Positions 54,664 through 64,000 are shown, counted from the first letter of the stretch. The stretch is DNA of 64,000 nt from an uncultured Phycisphaerales bacterium (GCA_903929885.1 CAIYWI010000097.1:1-64000), one strand, 5' to 3'. Notes: generated by a model from the letters alone, not told the origin. A program made the numbers and translations.

Positions 54664-56109
54664 ATGGATCGACTTTCACCTTCAAGCGTTCCGCCTTCGG
54701 ATCAGCATGCGGCATTCCCCGGCGGCTTCGTGTGGGGAGCGGCCTCCGCCTCGTATCAGATCGAGGGGGGCGCTCGCGACCACGGCCGGAGCGACAGCGT
54801 GTGGGATGTTTTCTGCCGCCAGCCTGGTCTGGTGGTGAACGGCCACACCGGCGACACGGCGTGTGATCACGTGCATCGCTACGTCGAGGACGTGGCGTTG
54901 ATGAGGGAGATGAATCTCCGCGCCTACCGGTTCTCGGTTGCCTGGCCTCGCATCATGCCGCAGGGGCGGGGCGAGGTGAGCGAGGCGGGGCTGGGGTTCT
55001 ACGACCGGCTGGTCGACGAGTTGCTGGAGGCGGGGATCACGCCTTGGGCGACGCTCTTCCACTGGGACTTTCCGCAGGCCCTGTTTCACGCGGGTGGCTG
55101 GCTGAATCGCGACAGCGCGTCATGGTTCGCCGAGTACGCCAGCGTGGTGGTGGATCGGCTGTCGGACCGCGTTCGTCACTGGATCACCATCAACGAGCCG
55201 CAGATCTACATCGGTCTGGGCCATTTCGACACCAAGCACGCGCCGGGCATCAAGTATCCGTTCTCGCAGGCCCTGCTCGCCGCCCACCACACGCTGTTGG
55301 CGCACGGAAAGGCCGTGCAGGTGATCCGAGCCCGCGCGAAGGCGGCGCCCACGGTCGGCTGGGCCCCGGTGGGCAAGGTCGACGTGCCCGCCAGCGAATC
55401 AAGGGCGGATATCGATGCCGCCCGCACGTCGACGATGAAGGGCACCGAGCGACAGTTCTTCACCAACACGTGGTTCGGCGACCCGGTGGTGTTCGGTCGG
55501 TATCCCGAGGACGCCCTGAAAGCGTTCGGCGCCGACGCGCCGACTCCCGAGCCGGGCGACATGGAGACCATCGCCCAGCCCCTCGACTTCTTCGGGCTCA
55601 ACATCTACAGCGGCGGGCGAGTGCGAGCTGGCGACGATGGCGCGGCCGTCCCGGTGGATCACGGCATCGGCCACCCGCGGAACGCGCTGAACTGGCCGAT
55701 CGTGCCTGAGTCGTTGCGGTGGGGACCTCGCTTCATCCACGAGCGATATCGCGTGCCGGTGGTCATCACCGAGAATGGCATGACGAATCTGGATTGGGTT
55801 CACTCGGACGGCCGCGTGCACGATCCGCAGCGGATCGACTTCACCCGCCGCTATCTTCTCGAGCTTCGCAAGGCCATCGAGGACGGGGCCGATGTTCGCG
55901 GCTACTTCCACTGGTCCGTCATGGACAACTTCGAGTGGGCCGAGGGGTACAAGGATCGTTTCGGGCTGATCCACGTCGACTACCAGACGCTCCGCCGCAC
56001 CATCAAGGAATCGGGCCGCTGGTACGCCAAGGTCATCGCCTCCAACGGCGCGACGCTGGCTGCCGCCTCGGGCACGGTCGAACCCAAGCCCGTTGCCGTC
56101 AAGGCCTGA
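54664..56109 (+). CDS. GH1 beta-glucosidase
   Basis: A cytosolic (no signal peptide) retaining beta-glucosidase. [20 protein letters not shown] is the N-terminal signature, Glu178 in TINEP is the acid/base and Glu370 in ITENG the nucleophile; FHWDFPQAL and [18 protein letters not shown] bind glucose. The length of 481 aa is slightly over the usual 450. It lies 20 nt after the GH16 gene and would hydrolyse imported oligosaccharides. No transporter is encoded between them. Confidence 0.95.
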   Translation: MDRLSPSSVPPSDQHAAFPGGFVWGAASASYQIEGGARDHGRSDSVWDVFCRQPGLVVNGHTGDTACDHVHRYVEDVALMREMNLRAYRFSVAWPRIMPQGRGEVSEAGLGFYDRLVDELLEAGITPWATLFHWDFPQALFHAGGWLNRDSASWFAEYASVVVDRLSDRVRHWITINEPQIYIGLGHFDTKHAPGIKYPFSQALLAAHHTLLAHGKAVQVIRARAKAAPTVGWAPVGKVDVPASESRADIDAARTSTMKGTERQFFTNTWFGDPVVFGRYPEDALKAFGADAPTPEPGDMETIAQPLDFFGLNIYSGGRVRAGDDGAAVPVDHGIGHPRNALNWPIVPESLRWGPRFIHERYRVPVVITENGMTNLDWVHSDGRVHDPQRIDFTRRYLLELRKAIEDGADVRGYFHWSVMDNFEWAEGYKDRFGLIHVDYQTLRRTIKESGRWYAKVIASNGATLAAASGTVEPKPVAVKA

Positions 56110-56172
56110 ATCGCCGCACGGCGGTCCCCCTCCTCGCCCCTCCAATCCGGGCCCGGCGCGACACGCAGCTGG

Positions 56173-56203
56173 CCTCGGCGGCCGCTCATGCACGGCGCCG
56201 AGG
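56173..56203. other. Hairpin in the GH1-fhs intergenic region
   Basis: CCTCGGCG (56173-56180) and CGCCGAGG (56196-56203) form a perfect 8-bp stem with a 15-nt loop. It lies in the 200-nt gap between the GH1 stop and fhs and may be the end of the sugar operon or a leader structure; no T tract follows. I see no known riboswitch there. Confidence 0.4.
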
Positions 56204-56309
56204 TTCGCCGACAAAGGAGACAGTCGCACCGCATCCACCCGGAGGCGGGGATATCGACGCATCTGCCGGCTTGCGGCCGAACGATCGTCGACACCGGGGT
56301 TCCTCCAGC

Positions 56310-58220
56310 ATGACCATCGCCATCACGCAGCCCGTCCGTCCGCTCCCGCTCCAACTCAAGCGTCCGGTTCCCAGCGACATCGCGATTGCGCAGGCCGCGA
56401 CACCCAAGCCCATTGCGGAGTTGGCGAGCGAGGTCGGGTTGCTGCCCTCGGAACTCGATCCCTACGGCCACACCAAGGCAAAGGTGCACCTTTCGGTCCG
56501 AGACCGACTCAAGGACGCCCCGACGGGCAAGTACGTGGTGGTGACGGCCATCACGCCCACGCCGTTGGGAGAGGGCAAGACGACGACGACGATCGGACTC
56601 TCGCAGGCCATCGGCGCCCATCTCCGCAAGCGAGTCTTCACCTGCATCCGTCAGCCCTCCATGGGACCGACGTTCGGCATCAAGGGCGGTGCTGCGGGCG
56701 GCGGATACAGCCAGGTCATCCCGATGGAGGAGTTCAACCTCCACCTGACCGGCGACAACCACGCCGTGGCGGCCGCCAACAACCTGGTGGCGGCGGCGAT
56801 CGATTCTCGAATCCACTACGAGGCGACCCATCCGGACGATTCGCAGTTGGCGACGACGATGTGCCGCAAGGACTCGACGGGCCGGCATGCATTGGCGGCC
56901 TGTCATCAGCGGCGGGCCGAGCGACTGGGCTTCAAGGCGCGGCATCTCGACGAGTTGACCGACGCACAGAAGCGGTCGCTCTTCCGCCTGGACATCGACC
57001 CGTCGACCATCACCTGGAATCGCGTGGTCGACGTCAACGACAGGATGCTGCGCCGCATCCAGATCGGGCTGGGGGCCGAGGAGAACCTGCCCCGTCACAC
57101 GGGTTTCGACATCGCCGTCGCCAGCGAGATCATGGCGGTGCTCGCCCTGAGCACGAGCCTCGCCGACATGCAAGCCCGACTGCGACGAATGGTGGTGGGA
57201 CTCGACCGGTCGGGCAACCTCGTGACGGCCGACGACATCGGTGTCGCGGGCGCGGCCGCCGTCCTGATGAAGGACGCGCTCATGCCCAACCTGATGCAGA
57301 CCATCGAGGGCACGCCCGTCTTCGTTCATGCCGGCCCCTTCGCCAACATCGCTCACGGGAACTCGTCCGTGGTGGCCGATCAGATCGCCCTCAAACTGGC
57401 GGACTACGTCGTGACCGAGGCGGGATTCGGTTCCGACATCGGCTTCGAAAAGTTCGCGAACATCAAGTGTCGATCGGCGGGCCTCACCCCCGACTGCGCC
57501 GTGCTCGTCACGACCGTGCGAGCCACCAAGATGCACGGCGGCGGACCGAAGGTGGTGGCCGGGCGACCTCTAGACGACGCCTACACCAAGGAAAATCTGC
57601 CCTTGGTCGAGGCGGGGCTGGGCAACATGATCCGCCACATCCGCAATGTCGTTTCCTACGGCATTCCCGTGGTGGTTTCGATCAACTCGTTCGCAACCGA
57701 CACCAATGCCGAGGTGGAGGTGCTTCGGCGAGCCGCTCTCGAAGCCGGCGCCTTTGCCGCCGAAAAGTCGACGGCGTGGGCCGACGGAGGCGCCGGCGCC
57801 GTCGCGGTGGCGAAGGCGGTGGTCGCCGCCTGCCAACGCCCATCCACCTTCCGACATCTCTACGACGTGACCTCGAGCATCGAGGAGAAAGTGAACGCCA
57901 TCGCCCGCTCCTATGGCGCCTCCGGCGTCGACTTCTCCGACGAAGCGGTGGCAAAGATCCGCCGCTACGAGGCGCTCGGCTGCGATCACCTGCCGATCTG
58001 CATGGCCAAGACGCATCTGTCATTCAGCGACAATCCCGACCTCAAGAACGCCCCCGAAGGTTTCCGCATCACCGTTCGAGACATGCGACTCTCCCTCGGC
58101 GCCGGGTTCATCTTCCCGCTCGTCGGTTCGATGCGCACCATGCCGGGGTTGTCGGGCCGTCCCGCCTTCATCGACGTGGATCTTGACTCGACGACTGGAC
58201 GAATCGACGGCTTGTTCTGA
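56310..58220 (+). CDS. fhs: Formate-tetrahydrofolate ligase
   Basis: Joins formate to tetrahydrofolate with ATP, giving 10-formyl-THF. The P-loop [75 protein letters not shown] and [19 protein letters not shown] are all intact. The 636-aa length is slightly more than the usual 557-590, with an N-terminal extension. The start is ATG 56310 ([12 protein letters not shown]); no Shine-Dalgarno is seen. It is followed by formate dehydrogenase genes, so formate is the shared substrate. Confidence 0.96.
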   Translation: MTIAITQPVRPLPLQLKRPVPSDIAIAQAATPKPIAELASEVGLLPSELDPYGHTKAKVHLSVRDRLKDAPTGKYVVVTAITPTPLGEGKTTTTIGLSQAIGAHLRKRVFTCIRQPSMGPTFGIKGGAAGGGYSQVIPMEEFNLHLTGDNHAVAAANNLVAAAIDSRIHYEATHPDDSQLATTMCRKDSTGRHALAACHQRRAERLGFKARHLDELTDAQKRSLFRLDIDPSTITWNRVVDVNDRMLRRIQIGLGAEENLPRHTGFDIAVASEIMAVLALSTSLADMQARLRRMVVGLDRSGNLVTADDIGVAGAAAVLMKDALMPNLMQTIEGTPVFVHAGPFANIAHGNSSVVADQIALKLADYVVTEAGFGSDIGFEKFANIKCRSAGLTPDCAVLVTTVRATKMHGGGPKVVAGRPLDDAYTKENLPLVEAGLGNMIRHIRNVVSYGIPVVVSINSFATDTNAEVEVLRRAALEAGAFAAEKSTAWADGGAGAVAVAKAVVAACQRPSTFRHLYDVTSSIEEKVNAIARSYGASGVDFSDEAVAKIRRYEALGCDHLPICMAKTHLSFSDNPDLKNAPEGFRITVRDMRLSLGAGFIFPLVGSMRTMPGLSGRPAFIDVDLDSTTGRIDGLF

Positions 58221-58283
58221 ACCTCCAGGTCGGGTCTGATCGCGCGTCGGCGGGCGACTCCTACCATGCGATGGAGGCCTCCC

Positions 58284-59927
58284 ATGTCCGACCATGTCCG
58301 GGCTCGCCGCGAGCGTTGTTCCGCCGATCGATCTCCGGATGTGGTGCTGCCGGATGTCGTGCGGCAACTTGGAGGCCTGACGTCCCTGACCGTCGATGGC
58401 GTCCCCGCGGTCGCGGCGAGGCACGGCATCCCCGTTGCCTCGCTCCGCGGTGCGGTGTCGTCTTTCACCGAGTTTCGAGCCCCGCCCGACGCGATCCGGG
58501 TGTGCGCCGGGACTTCCTGCCTGCTCAACGGTGGTCGTGAAGTCTCCAAGGCGTTCACCGCCGCCGGCCACACCTGCCATCCGGTCTACTGCCTGGGCTA
58601 CTGCGATCGCTCACCGGCGATTCTGCCTCCCGACGACGCGATCATCGTGGCAGCAAGCGCGATGGACGCCGCTGCGACCGGGCCTCGTCCGCACCCCTCG
58701 CCCCCTTCGGTGCGGTGCGTCGCTCGCATGCCGATCGTGACCGAACGACTGCTCGACGCCTCCGGGCCGAGTACGGCTCGGGCCTGCTATCGCGGACTCG
58801 ACGTCGCCTCCGCCATGGCTCCCGAGGCGATCGTGGCGTGCATCCTCGAATCGGGACTCCAAGGCCGAGGCGGCGCGGCATACGCGACGGGCCGCAAGTG
58901 GCAACAGGCCGCCGCCGCCCGCGGTGCGGTCAAGTACGTCGTCGCCAACGGGGACGAGGGCGACCCTGGATCCTTCATCGATCGGGAACTCATGGAACGC
59001 GATCCGCACGCGATCCTCGAGGGAATGGCCATCGCCGCCAGGGCGGTGGGGGCGTCGCGGGGCATCGTCTTCATCCGGCACGAGTACCCGGTCGCCTGCA
59101 CCACCGTGCACCGCGCCATCGCCGAGGCGACCCGCCTCGGCCGACTTGGTCCGGGCGCCGGCTTCGAGGTCGAAGTCGTGCGAGGACAGGGCTCGTACGT
59201 CTGCGGCGAGGAGACGGCCTTGCTGGCCGCCATCGAGGGTCAACGCGGGGAGGTGCGCCCGCGACCGCCATTCCCCGTCGAGTCCGGTCTCTTCGGCATG
59301 CCGACCGTGGTCGACAACGTCGAAACGCTCGCGAACGTCGGCTGGCTCGTTCGCCACGGCTCCGAGGCGTATGCCTCGATGGGCACGCCCCAGAGTCGCG
59401 GCACCAAGGCCCTGTGCTTCAACCGCGGCTTCGCCAAGCCGGGCATCGTCGAAGTGGAGTTTGGTCTGTCCCTGCGAGAGGCCGTGCAGACGCTCGGCGG
59501 CGGAGGCCGCGACGGGGTGGAACTCGAGGCCATCATGATCGGCGGACCGATGGGAAGCATCGTCACGCCTGATCGCTGGGACGTGCCCATCTGCTTTTCC
59601 TCCATGGCCAGGGCGGGCATCAACCTCGGTCATGGCGGCCTCGTGGCGATTCCCAAGGGTGTCGAGTGGGGCGGTCTTCTGCGTCACCTGATCGGTTTCA
59701 TGCGGGATGAATCCTGCGGGAAGTGCACCCCGTGCCGCCTCGGATCGCAACGCCTCCACGCCATGGTCGCGGCAGGCCTTGGGGACGGCGATGTGCCCGA
59801 AGCCGCGGGCATCCTGACACTGATGCGAGACGCCAGTCTGTGCGCCTTCGGACGAGAGACGCCCGGGCCTGTCGAGACAATTCTGCAACTCATGGGCCGC
59901 CTCGGCCAGGCGGGAGGACGCGCATGA
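58284..59927 (+). CDS. fdsB: NAD-dependent formate dehydrogenase beta subunit, NuoE-NuoF fusion
   Basis: Electron-transfer subunit. The N-terminal thioredoxin-like [2Fe-2S] domain has CAGTSC and CLGYC, the NuoE/FdsG pattern. The rest is NuoF-like: GRGGAAYATGRKWQQ and NGDEGDPGSFIDRELME for FMN and NAD(H), YVCGEETALLAAIEG, and a [4Fe-4S] site ESCGKCTPCRLGS with a fourth Cys in SLCAFG. The fusion replaces a separate FdsG. GGAGG 6 nt upstream supports ATG 58284; ATG 58266 is in frame. ATGA overlap with fdsA. Confidence 0.92.
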   Translation: MSDHVRARRERCSADRSPDVVLPDVVRQLGGLTSLTVDGVPAVAARHGIPVASLRGAVSSFTEFRAPPDAIRVCAGTSCLLNGGREVSKAFTAAGHTCHPVYCLGYCDRSPAILPPDDAIIVAASAMDAAATGPRPHPSPPSVRCVARMPIVTERLLDASGPSTARACYRGLDVASAMAPEAIVACILESGLQGRGGAAYATGRKWQQAAAARGAVKYVVANGDEGDPGSFIDRELMERDPHAILEGMAIAARAVGASRGIVFIRHEYPVACTTVHRAIAEATRLGRLGPGAGFEVEVVRGQGSYVCGEETALLAAIEGQRGEVRPRPPFPVESGLFGMPTVVDNVETLANVGWLVRHGSEAYASMGTPQSRGTKALCFNRGFAKPGIVEVEFGLSLREAVQTLGGGGRDGVELEAIMIGGPMGSIVTPDRWDVPICFSSMARAGINLGHGGLVAIPKGVEWGGLLRHLIGFMRDESCGKCTPCRLGSQRLHAMVAAGLGDGDVPEAAGILTLMRDASLCAFGRETPGPVETILQLMGRLGQAGGRA

Positions 59928-62602
59928 GCGCCACCGTTCGCACCATCGCCATGATCGACGGGATGGAGGTCGATGTCGCTCGGGGCGAGACGATCCTTGC
60001 CGCGGCCAATCGCGTGGGCATCGCGATTCCGACGCTGTGTCATTCACCGCATGTGTCGCCAGAGGGCGGGTGTCGCCTGTGCATGGTCGAAGTCAAGGGG
60101 CAGCGGATGCAGGCCGCCTGCCATACGCCACTGGTCGCGGGCGCCGAGATCCATACCGCCACCCCGCGACTGGAGACGATGCGCCATCACCTGCTCGAAC
60201 TCACCGCAGCCGCGGCTGCCGGGCCCTTTCGCGCAGACCCTCGCGGCAGCCCGTTCGAGCGGTTGCTCGCACGGTACGGCGTGCAGACCGGATCATCCGT
60301 CGCGAACCCGCCGACGTTGCCGATCGACGACTCTCACCCCTACATGCGATTCGATCGGTCGGCGTGCATCACGTGCCGCCTGTGCCTCAACACGTGCGAA
60401 CAGGTCCAGGGCCAGTTCGTGTACGGGGTCGAGGGGCGAGGAGGCAGCGCCCGCCTGATCTTCGGACCGGGCGAGCGGTTCGCCGACAGCGACTGCGTGG
60501 CATGCGGTGCGTGCGTCGACGCCTGTCCGACGAACGCGATTTCCGATCGAGACCGCGTCGGAAGAGCGAAGCCCCCTTCCAGCGTCACGGAATCGGTCTG
60601 CGGCTACTGCGGCGTCGGGTGTCGGGTGCGGGTGGAGAGCGCCGATGGCGTGGTGCTTCGCATCAACGGCGTCGAGGGCGCGGCGGTCAACAACGGGCGA
60701 CTATGCGTGAAGGGTCGCTATTCACACGCGTACCACCGTTCCCCCGACCGTCTCACCACGCCGCTCGTTCGCGACGGTGGCGGCCTTCGCCCCGCGACGT
60801 GGGAGGAGGCCATCGGCTTTGCGGCCCGCCGCCTTCGGGAGATTCGCGACTCGCACGGTCCGGACTCTCTCGGCACGATGACCAGTTCGCGCTCGACCAA
60901 CGAGGCCGCCTACTTGCTGCAGAAGTTGTTCCGCGCCGTGATCGGCACCAACAACACCGACTGCTGCGCGCGGGTGTGCCACTCTTCGACGGCGGTGGCC
61001 TTGTCGCTGGTCACGGGCACGGGCGCGGCGACCGCGTCGTTCGTCGACATCGAACGCGCGAGCACCATCGTGATCGCCGGGGCCAACCCCACCGAGGCGC
61101 ACCCGGTGATCGGGGCCCGCCTCAAGCAGGCGGCGCTCCGGGGCGCAACCTTGATCGTCATCGATCCCCGGCGCACCGAGTTGGCCGAATACGCAAACGT
61201 GCACCTGCCCGTGTGGCCCGGCGGCAACGTGGCCCTGTTCAACGCGTTGGCCAAGGTCATGATCGAGGAGGGACTCCTCGATCGCGAGTACCTTGACCGT
61301 CGCTGCGAGGGACTCGAGTCGCTCTCGACCTTCCTCGGTGGACGGTCGATGGCCGACCTGTGCGCCACGGTGCGGATCGACGAGGCCGACATCCGTCGAG
61401 CGGCGCGGATGATCGGCGCGGGCCCGGCGTTGTTCGTGAGCGGACTCGGGCTGTCCGAGCAGTCGCAGGGGGTGGCGGGCGTCATGGCCTACTGCAACCT
61501 CGGGCTGCTCACGGGTTCGCTGGGCAAGCCCGGTGCCGGCATGCTGCCGCTGCGCGGCCAGAACAACGTGCAAGGCAACGCCGACATGGGAGCGCAGCCG
61601 TATGCGTTGACGGGCTACCTGAAACTCGACGACGAGGATGCTCGCGAGCGGCTCGGTCGGTTGTGGGGGGTCCCGCCGCCGCGACAGGCGGGCAAGACCA
61701 TCCCGGAGATGTACGACGCCGCCGTGGCCGGCTCGCTCCGCGGACTGTGGATTCAGGGCGAGGACGTGGTGCAGTCCGACCCCAACACCTCCCGTGTCAT
61801 CGCAGCGATCAAGAAACTCGACCTGCTCATCGTGCAGGAACTCTTCATGACGGGCACGGCTGAGTTGGCGCACGTGGTCTTTCCGGCGGCATGCGTGCTC
61901 GAGCAAGAGGGAACGTTCACCAACGGCGAGCGTCGCATGCAGCATGTGCAGGCGGCCGTCGATCCGCCCGCAGGGGCCCGCCCCGACTGGCGGGTGATCC
62001 GGGATGTGGCGATCGCCATGGGCGCGTCGTGGCACGCGCCCGATCCCGCAGCCGTCCTCGACGAGGTCTCCCGCGTCGCGCCCTCCCTCTTCGGAGGCGT
62101 GACGATCGAGCGGGTGAAGGGCGATGGGGTTCAGTGGCCATGTCCATCGCCGGGACATCCGGGCACATCGACGGTGCATGCCGAGGGCTTTGTCCGCGGT
62201 CGAGCCAGACTCAGTTGCGTGGACCACCTGCCTCCGCAGGATGCTATCGACGGCACATTCCCGATGGTGCTGATCACGGGACGCGTGCTCGACCACTACA
62301 ACGTGGGCACCATGACTCGCCGCACCCCCAGTCTCGACCTCGCGCCGAACGACGTGGTGGAGGTGCACCCCGTCGATGCACGCGCCATGGATGTCCGCGA
62401 CGGCCAACGCGTGCGGGTGACCAGCCGTTGGGGGCAGACCGACGTGCACGCTTGCGTGTCGGAGCGCGTGCAACCCGGCGTGGCCTTCATCAGTTTCCAT
62501 CACCCGGAAACCAGGACCAACTGCCTGGTGGGTCCGTGGGTCGACCCGGTCAGCAAGTGCCCCGACTACAAGGTGGTGGCGGTGCGGATATCGCCAGCGT
62601 GA
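59924..62602 (+). CDS. fdsA: Molybdenum formate dehydrogenase alpha subunit
   Basis: Oxidises formate to CO2 at a bis-MGD site in the cytosol. Order of parts: [2Fe-2S] domain (TLCHSPHV, GGCRLCMVEV), two 4Fe-4S ferredoxin-like motifs (CITCRLCLNTC and CVACGACVDAC), the catalytic-domain cluster (CGYCGVGC and LCVKG), then Cys352 in ARVCHSST as metal ligand. It is TGC, so a Cys and not a selenocysteine enzyme. The C-terminal MopB-binding domain has MVLITGRVLDHYNVGTMTRR. 892 aa. Its ATG overlaps the fdsB stop, so the two subunits are made in equal amounts. Confidence 0.95.
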   Translation: MSATVRTIAMIDGMEVDVARGETILAAANRVGIAIPTLCHSPHVSPEGGCRLCMVEVKGQRMQAACHTPLVAGAEIHTATPRLETMRHHLLELTAAAAAGPFRADPRGSPFERLLARYGVQTGSSVANPPTLPIDDSHPYMRFDRSACITCRLCLNTCEQVQGQFVYGVEGRGGSARLIFGPGERFADSDCVACGACVDACPTNAISDRDRVGRAKPPSSVTESVCGYCGVGCRVRVESADGVVLRINGVEGAAVNNGRLCVKGRYSHAYHRSPDRLTTPLVRDGGGLRPATWEEAIGFAARRLREIRDSHGPDSLGTMTSSRSTNEAAYLLQKLFRAVIGTNNTDCCARVCHSSTAVALSLVTGTGAATASFVDIERASTIVIAGANPTEAHPVIGARLKQAALRGATLIVIDPRRTELAEYANVHLPVWPGGNVALFNALAKVMIEEGLLDREYLDRRCEGLESLSTFLGGRSMADLCATVRIDEADIRRAARMIGAGPALFVSGLGLSEQSQGVAGVMAYCNLGLLTGSLGKPGAGMLPLRGQNNVQGNADMGAQPYALTGYLKLDDEDARERLGRLWGVPPPRQAGKTIPEMYDAAVAGSLRGLWIQGEDVVQSDPNTSRVIAAIKKLDLLIVQELFMTGTAELAHVVFPAACVLEQEGTFTNGERRMQHVQAAVDPPAGARPDWRVIRDVAIAMGASWHAPDPAAVLDEVSRVAPSLFGGVTIERVKGDGVQWPCPSPGHPGTSTVHAEGFVRGRARLSCVDHLPPQDAIDGTFPMVLITGRVLDHYNVGTMTRRTPSLDLAPNDVVEVHPVDARAMDVRDGQRVRVTSRWGQTDVHACVSERVQPGVAFISFHHPETRTNCLVGPWVDPVSKCPDYKVVAVRISPA

Positions 62603-62621
62603 GCGTTTGCACCGACGCTCA
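62600..62621. terminator. Hairpin overlapping both stop codons of fdsA and fdhD
   Basis: TGAGCGT (62600-62606) and ACGCTCA (62615-62621) are perfect arms with an 8-nt loop. Each arm begins with the TGA stop of one of the two convergent genes. No T tract is present. Confidence 0.45.
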
Positions 62622-63425
62622 GGCCCTGATGCGGTGCGGGTGTGAATACACGTTGAATCGGGCCTCCCTGAGGAACCCGACCAGCGTGATCCCCGTTTCG
62701 GTCGCAAGATCCACGGCGAGCGACGACGGAGCCGAGACTGCGGCGACAACCCTGATGCCCGCGGCGAGGGCCTTCTGGACGATCTCGAAGGAGATTCGCC
62801 CGCTGACCATGAGGACGTGACGGTCAAGAGGCAGGAGCGAGCCGAGCAACGCCATGCCGACGAGTTTGTCGACGGCGTTGTGACGCCCGACATCCTCGCG
62901 AATGGCCAGCGGCCGACCCGACGCATCGAAAAGCCCGGCCGCGTGGATGCCGCCCGTGCGATCGAAGGCGGCCTGCCCCTCTCGCAGCCGCAATGGGAGC
63001 GTCAGCAACGTGCTCGCGGCGACGTCGGGCCCGCCGGACAGGCGAGGCCAGCGGCGACACACGGACTCGATCGTGGCCGAGCCGCACACGCCGCAACTGG
63101 ACGAGGCAAAGACGTGTCGGGTGAGGGACTCAAAGTCAATGGCGACGTGCGGGGCCACCAGCACGTCGACGGAGGCCCCTTGCGACAGGTCGCACGGCCT
63201 GACGTGAACGATGTCGGCTCGATCGTGGATCAATCCCTCGCCGACGAGGAAGCCCGCGGCCAACGCTTCGTCGTGGCCGGGCGTCCGCATGGCGACGCTG
63301 ACACTTCGGCCCGCAACACGTATCTCGAGCGGTTCTTCGGCGGCGACGGCATCGGTGACGGGCGGTTGCATGCCGCCTTCGGCAGCATATCGCCAGACGG
63401 TGCACGGCTCGGTCGGCCTGGACAT
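62619..63425 (-). CDS. fdhD: FdhD, sulfurtransferase for formate dehydrogenase
   Basis: Passes sulfur from IscS to the molybdenum cofactor of formate dehydrogenase, which is needed for activity. The CxxC site is SSSCGVCGSATIES; DRTGGIHAAGLFDASG, EDVGRHNAVDKLVG and SGRISFEIVQKALAAGI follow. 268 aa, normal. ATG 63425 is the start. It faces fdsA tail to tail, so the whole enzyme system is encoded here. Confidence 0.95.
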   Translation of the reverse strand: MSRPTEPCTVWRYAAEGGMQPPVTDAVAAEEPLEIRVAGRSVSVAMRTPGHDEALAAGFLVGEGLIHDRADIVHVRPCDLSQGASVDVLVAPHVAIDFESLTRHVFASSSCGVCGSATIESVCRRWPRLSGGPDVAASTLLTLPLRLREGQAAFDRTGGIHAAGLFDASGRPLAIREDVGRHNAVDKLVGMALLGSLLPLDRHVLMVSGRISFEIVQKALAAGIRVVAAVSAPSSLAVDLATETGITLVGFLREARFNVYSHPHRIRA

Positions 63426-63502
63426 GGTCGACTGTACCCGGGAATGGGCATCGAGCGCAGGACCGGTTCGAGCCGGTTGCGCCTATCCTTTTCCCTCATC
63501 TG

Positions 63503-63576
<74 letters not shown>

Positions 63577-63663
63577 TTGGTGGGTGGAGACGGCGGTCGT
63601 CGGGTGGCACCAAGGGGACTTCCCATGGTTCACCTCGCCTCCCGCCGGCTACCATCGACCCGA

Positions 63664-63752
63664 AACGCTCGGGGCGCGGCGGCCATGCGGGGCCGACCGC
63701 TGAGAAGCACCCGTTGAACCTGATCCGGCTCGCACCGGCGTAGGGAAGCGAC
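63664..63752 (+). promoter_or_regulatory. TPP (THI-box) riboswitch
   Basis: The aptamer consensus is clear: CTCGGGG at the 5' arm, CTGAGAAGCACCCGTTGAACC with the CUGAGA pyrimidine sensor, then TGATCCGGCTCGCACCGGCG and TAGGGAAGCG at the 3' arm, which pairs with CGCT at 63666-63669. The RNA binds thiamine pyrophosphate and would shut off the gene that starts about 107 nt downstream. The expression platform is not resolved by eye. Confidence 0.93.
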
Positions 63753-63858
63753 ACTGCCCCCCTCCATGTGTCACGGACAGGGGCGTGCCTTGAGCGTGTC
63801 GTTGCCTGTTTGCGGCCGCCCTTTGGGGGTGTCCGTTCATCTCGTGATGGAGCGTCCC

Positions 63859-64000
63859 ATGTCGATGTCCCGCCTCTCCTTTCCGACGCCTCTGCGCGGA
63901 GCCGCCAACCCCGGTACCGCCGCGGGCGTCACCACGCCAGGTTCCTTCGCGAACGCGGCGGACGTCGGCGGGCCTCTGACATACTCGAGCCCGGACACGC
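63859..64000 (+). CDS. 5' end of a TPP-riboswitch-controlled gene, likely thiC (cut by window edge)
   Basis: An open frame from ATG 63859 runs off the window after 47 codons (MSMSRLSFPTPLRGAANPG, a Ser/Pro/Gly-rich start). GGAG at 63849-63852, 6 nt away, marks the start; an in-frame ATG at 63847 is possible. The visible residues are too few to identify the family. TPP riboswitches most often control thiC, so that is the best guess. Confidence 0.5.
   Translation, partial: MSMSRLSFPTPLRGAANPGTAAGVTTPGSFANAADVGGPLTYSSPDT

Noticed and set aside
56110-56309. Possible ZTP (pfl) or other riboswitch before fhs
   Set aside because: fhs often follows a ZTP riboswitch, but its conserved core was not found in this 200-nt region; only an 8-bp hairpin is visible. 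Infernal/Rfam would settle it.
60960-60990. Selenocysteine site in fdsA
   Set aside because: The codon at the metal-ligand position is TGC (Cys352), and no in-frame TGA exists in the gene.

Overview
The window is one strongly GC-rich bacterial chromosomal segment that fits a planctomycete of the Phycisphaerae/Phycisphaerales type. The main clues are three secreted proteins that end in the same paired acidic repeat (DFNxDGGxDGxDxxxFFxxW, twice, closing on Cys), a type III glutamine synthetase, a [19 protein letters not shown] prepilin of planctomycete style, and peptidoglycan and flagellar genes. Gene density is high and both strands are used. I see no rRNA, CRISPR array, insertion sequence or prophage. 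The assignment rests on gene content read by eye, not on a search.

Layout. 1-6.7 kb: tRNA-Ile2 (CAT), glnN, map, then ftsW-murG and an unknown gene leading into a GGDEF diguanylate cyclase (to 8.1 kb). 8.1-14.5 kb: a leftward block of O-antigen-ligase-like protein, WecA/MraY-like transferase and YwaF-like membrane protein (4-nt start/stop overlaps), then rlmN and ispH. 14.5-19.5 kb: hpnC-like synthase, gdhA with a Lys/Ala/Pro tail, a secreted PETase/cutinase-like hydrolase, tRNA-Val (CAC), a small degenerate zinc-ribbon protein and a DUF4265 protein. 19.6-23.2 kb: flgF-flgG-flgA-flgH. 23-36 kb: mixed housekeeping genes (apgM-type mutase, icd, HEAT-repeat protein, LON-domain protein, RidA, tandem PTPS/QueD-like protein, glutathione peroxidase, PfkB kinase, MBL hydrolase, nth). 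36-49.5 kb: HDOD protein, CPBP protease, a YrdC-arginine-phosphatase fusion, a GT9 transferase, a PgpH-like HD phosphodiesterase, lysA and a class A beta-lactamase-fold hydrolase. 49.5-56.1 kb: a likely beta-glucan (laminarin) locus of LacI regulator, prepilin, two-module secreted dockerin-type protein, GH16 and GH1. 56.3-63.4 kb: a formate/C1 module of fhs, fdsB (NuoE-NuoF fused), fdsA and fdhD. 63.5-64 kb: tRNA-Arg (CCT) and a TPP riboswitch followed by a gene cut off by the window edge.

How the parts work together. The GH16/GH1 pair would cut a secreted beta-glucan to glucose under a LacI switch. The formate module would oxidise formate to CO2 with NAD or load it on tetrahydrofolate. glnN and gdhA provide two ammonium-assimilation routes. 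ftsW, murG and lysA support a peptidoglycan wall.

The most general signal is regulatory. About a dozen protein genes without a Shine-Dalgarno sequence carry a TACCAT/TACACT-like hexamer only 5-11 nt before the start codon, and the three tRNAs carry a similar hexamer 9-13 nt before their 5' ends. This points to widespread leaderless transcription, inferred from sequence only. Start codons below were chosen with this in mind.
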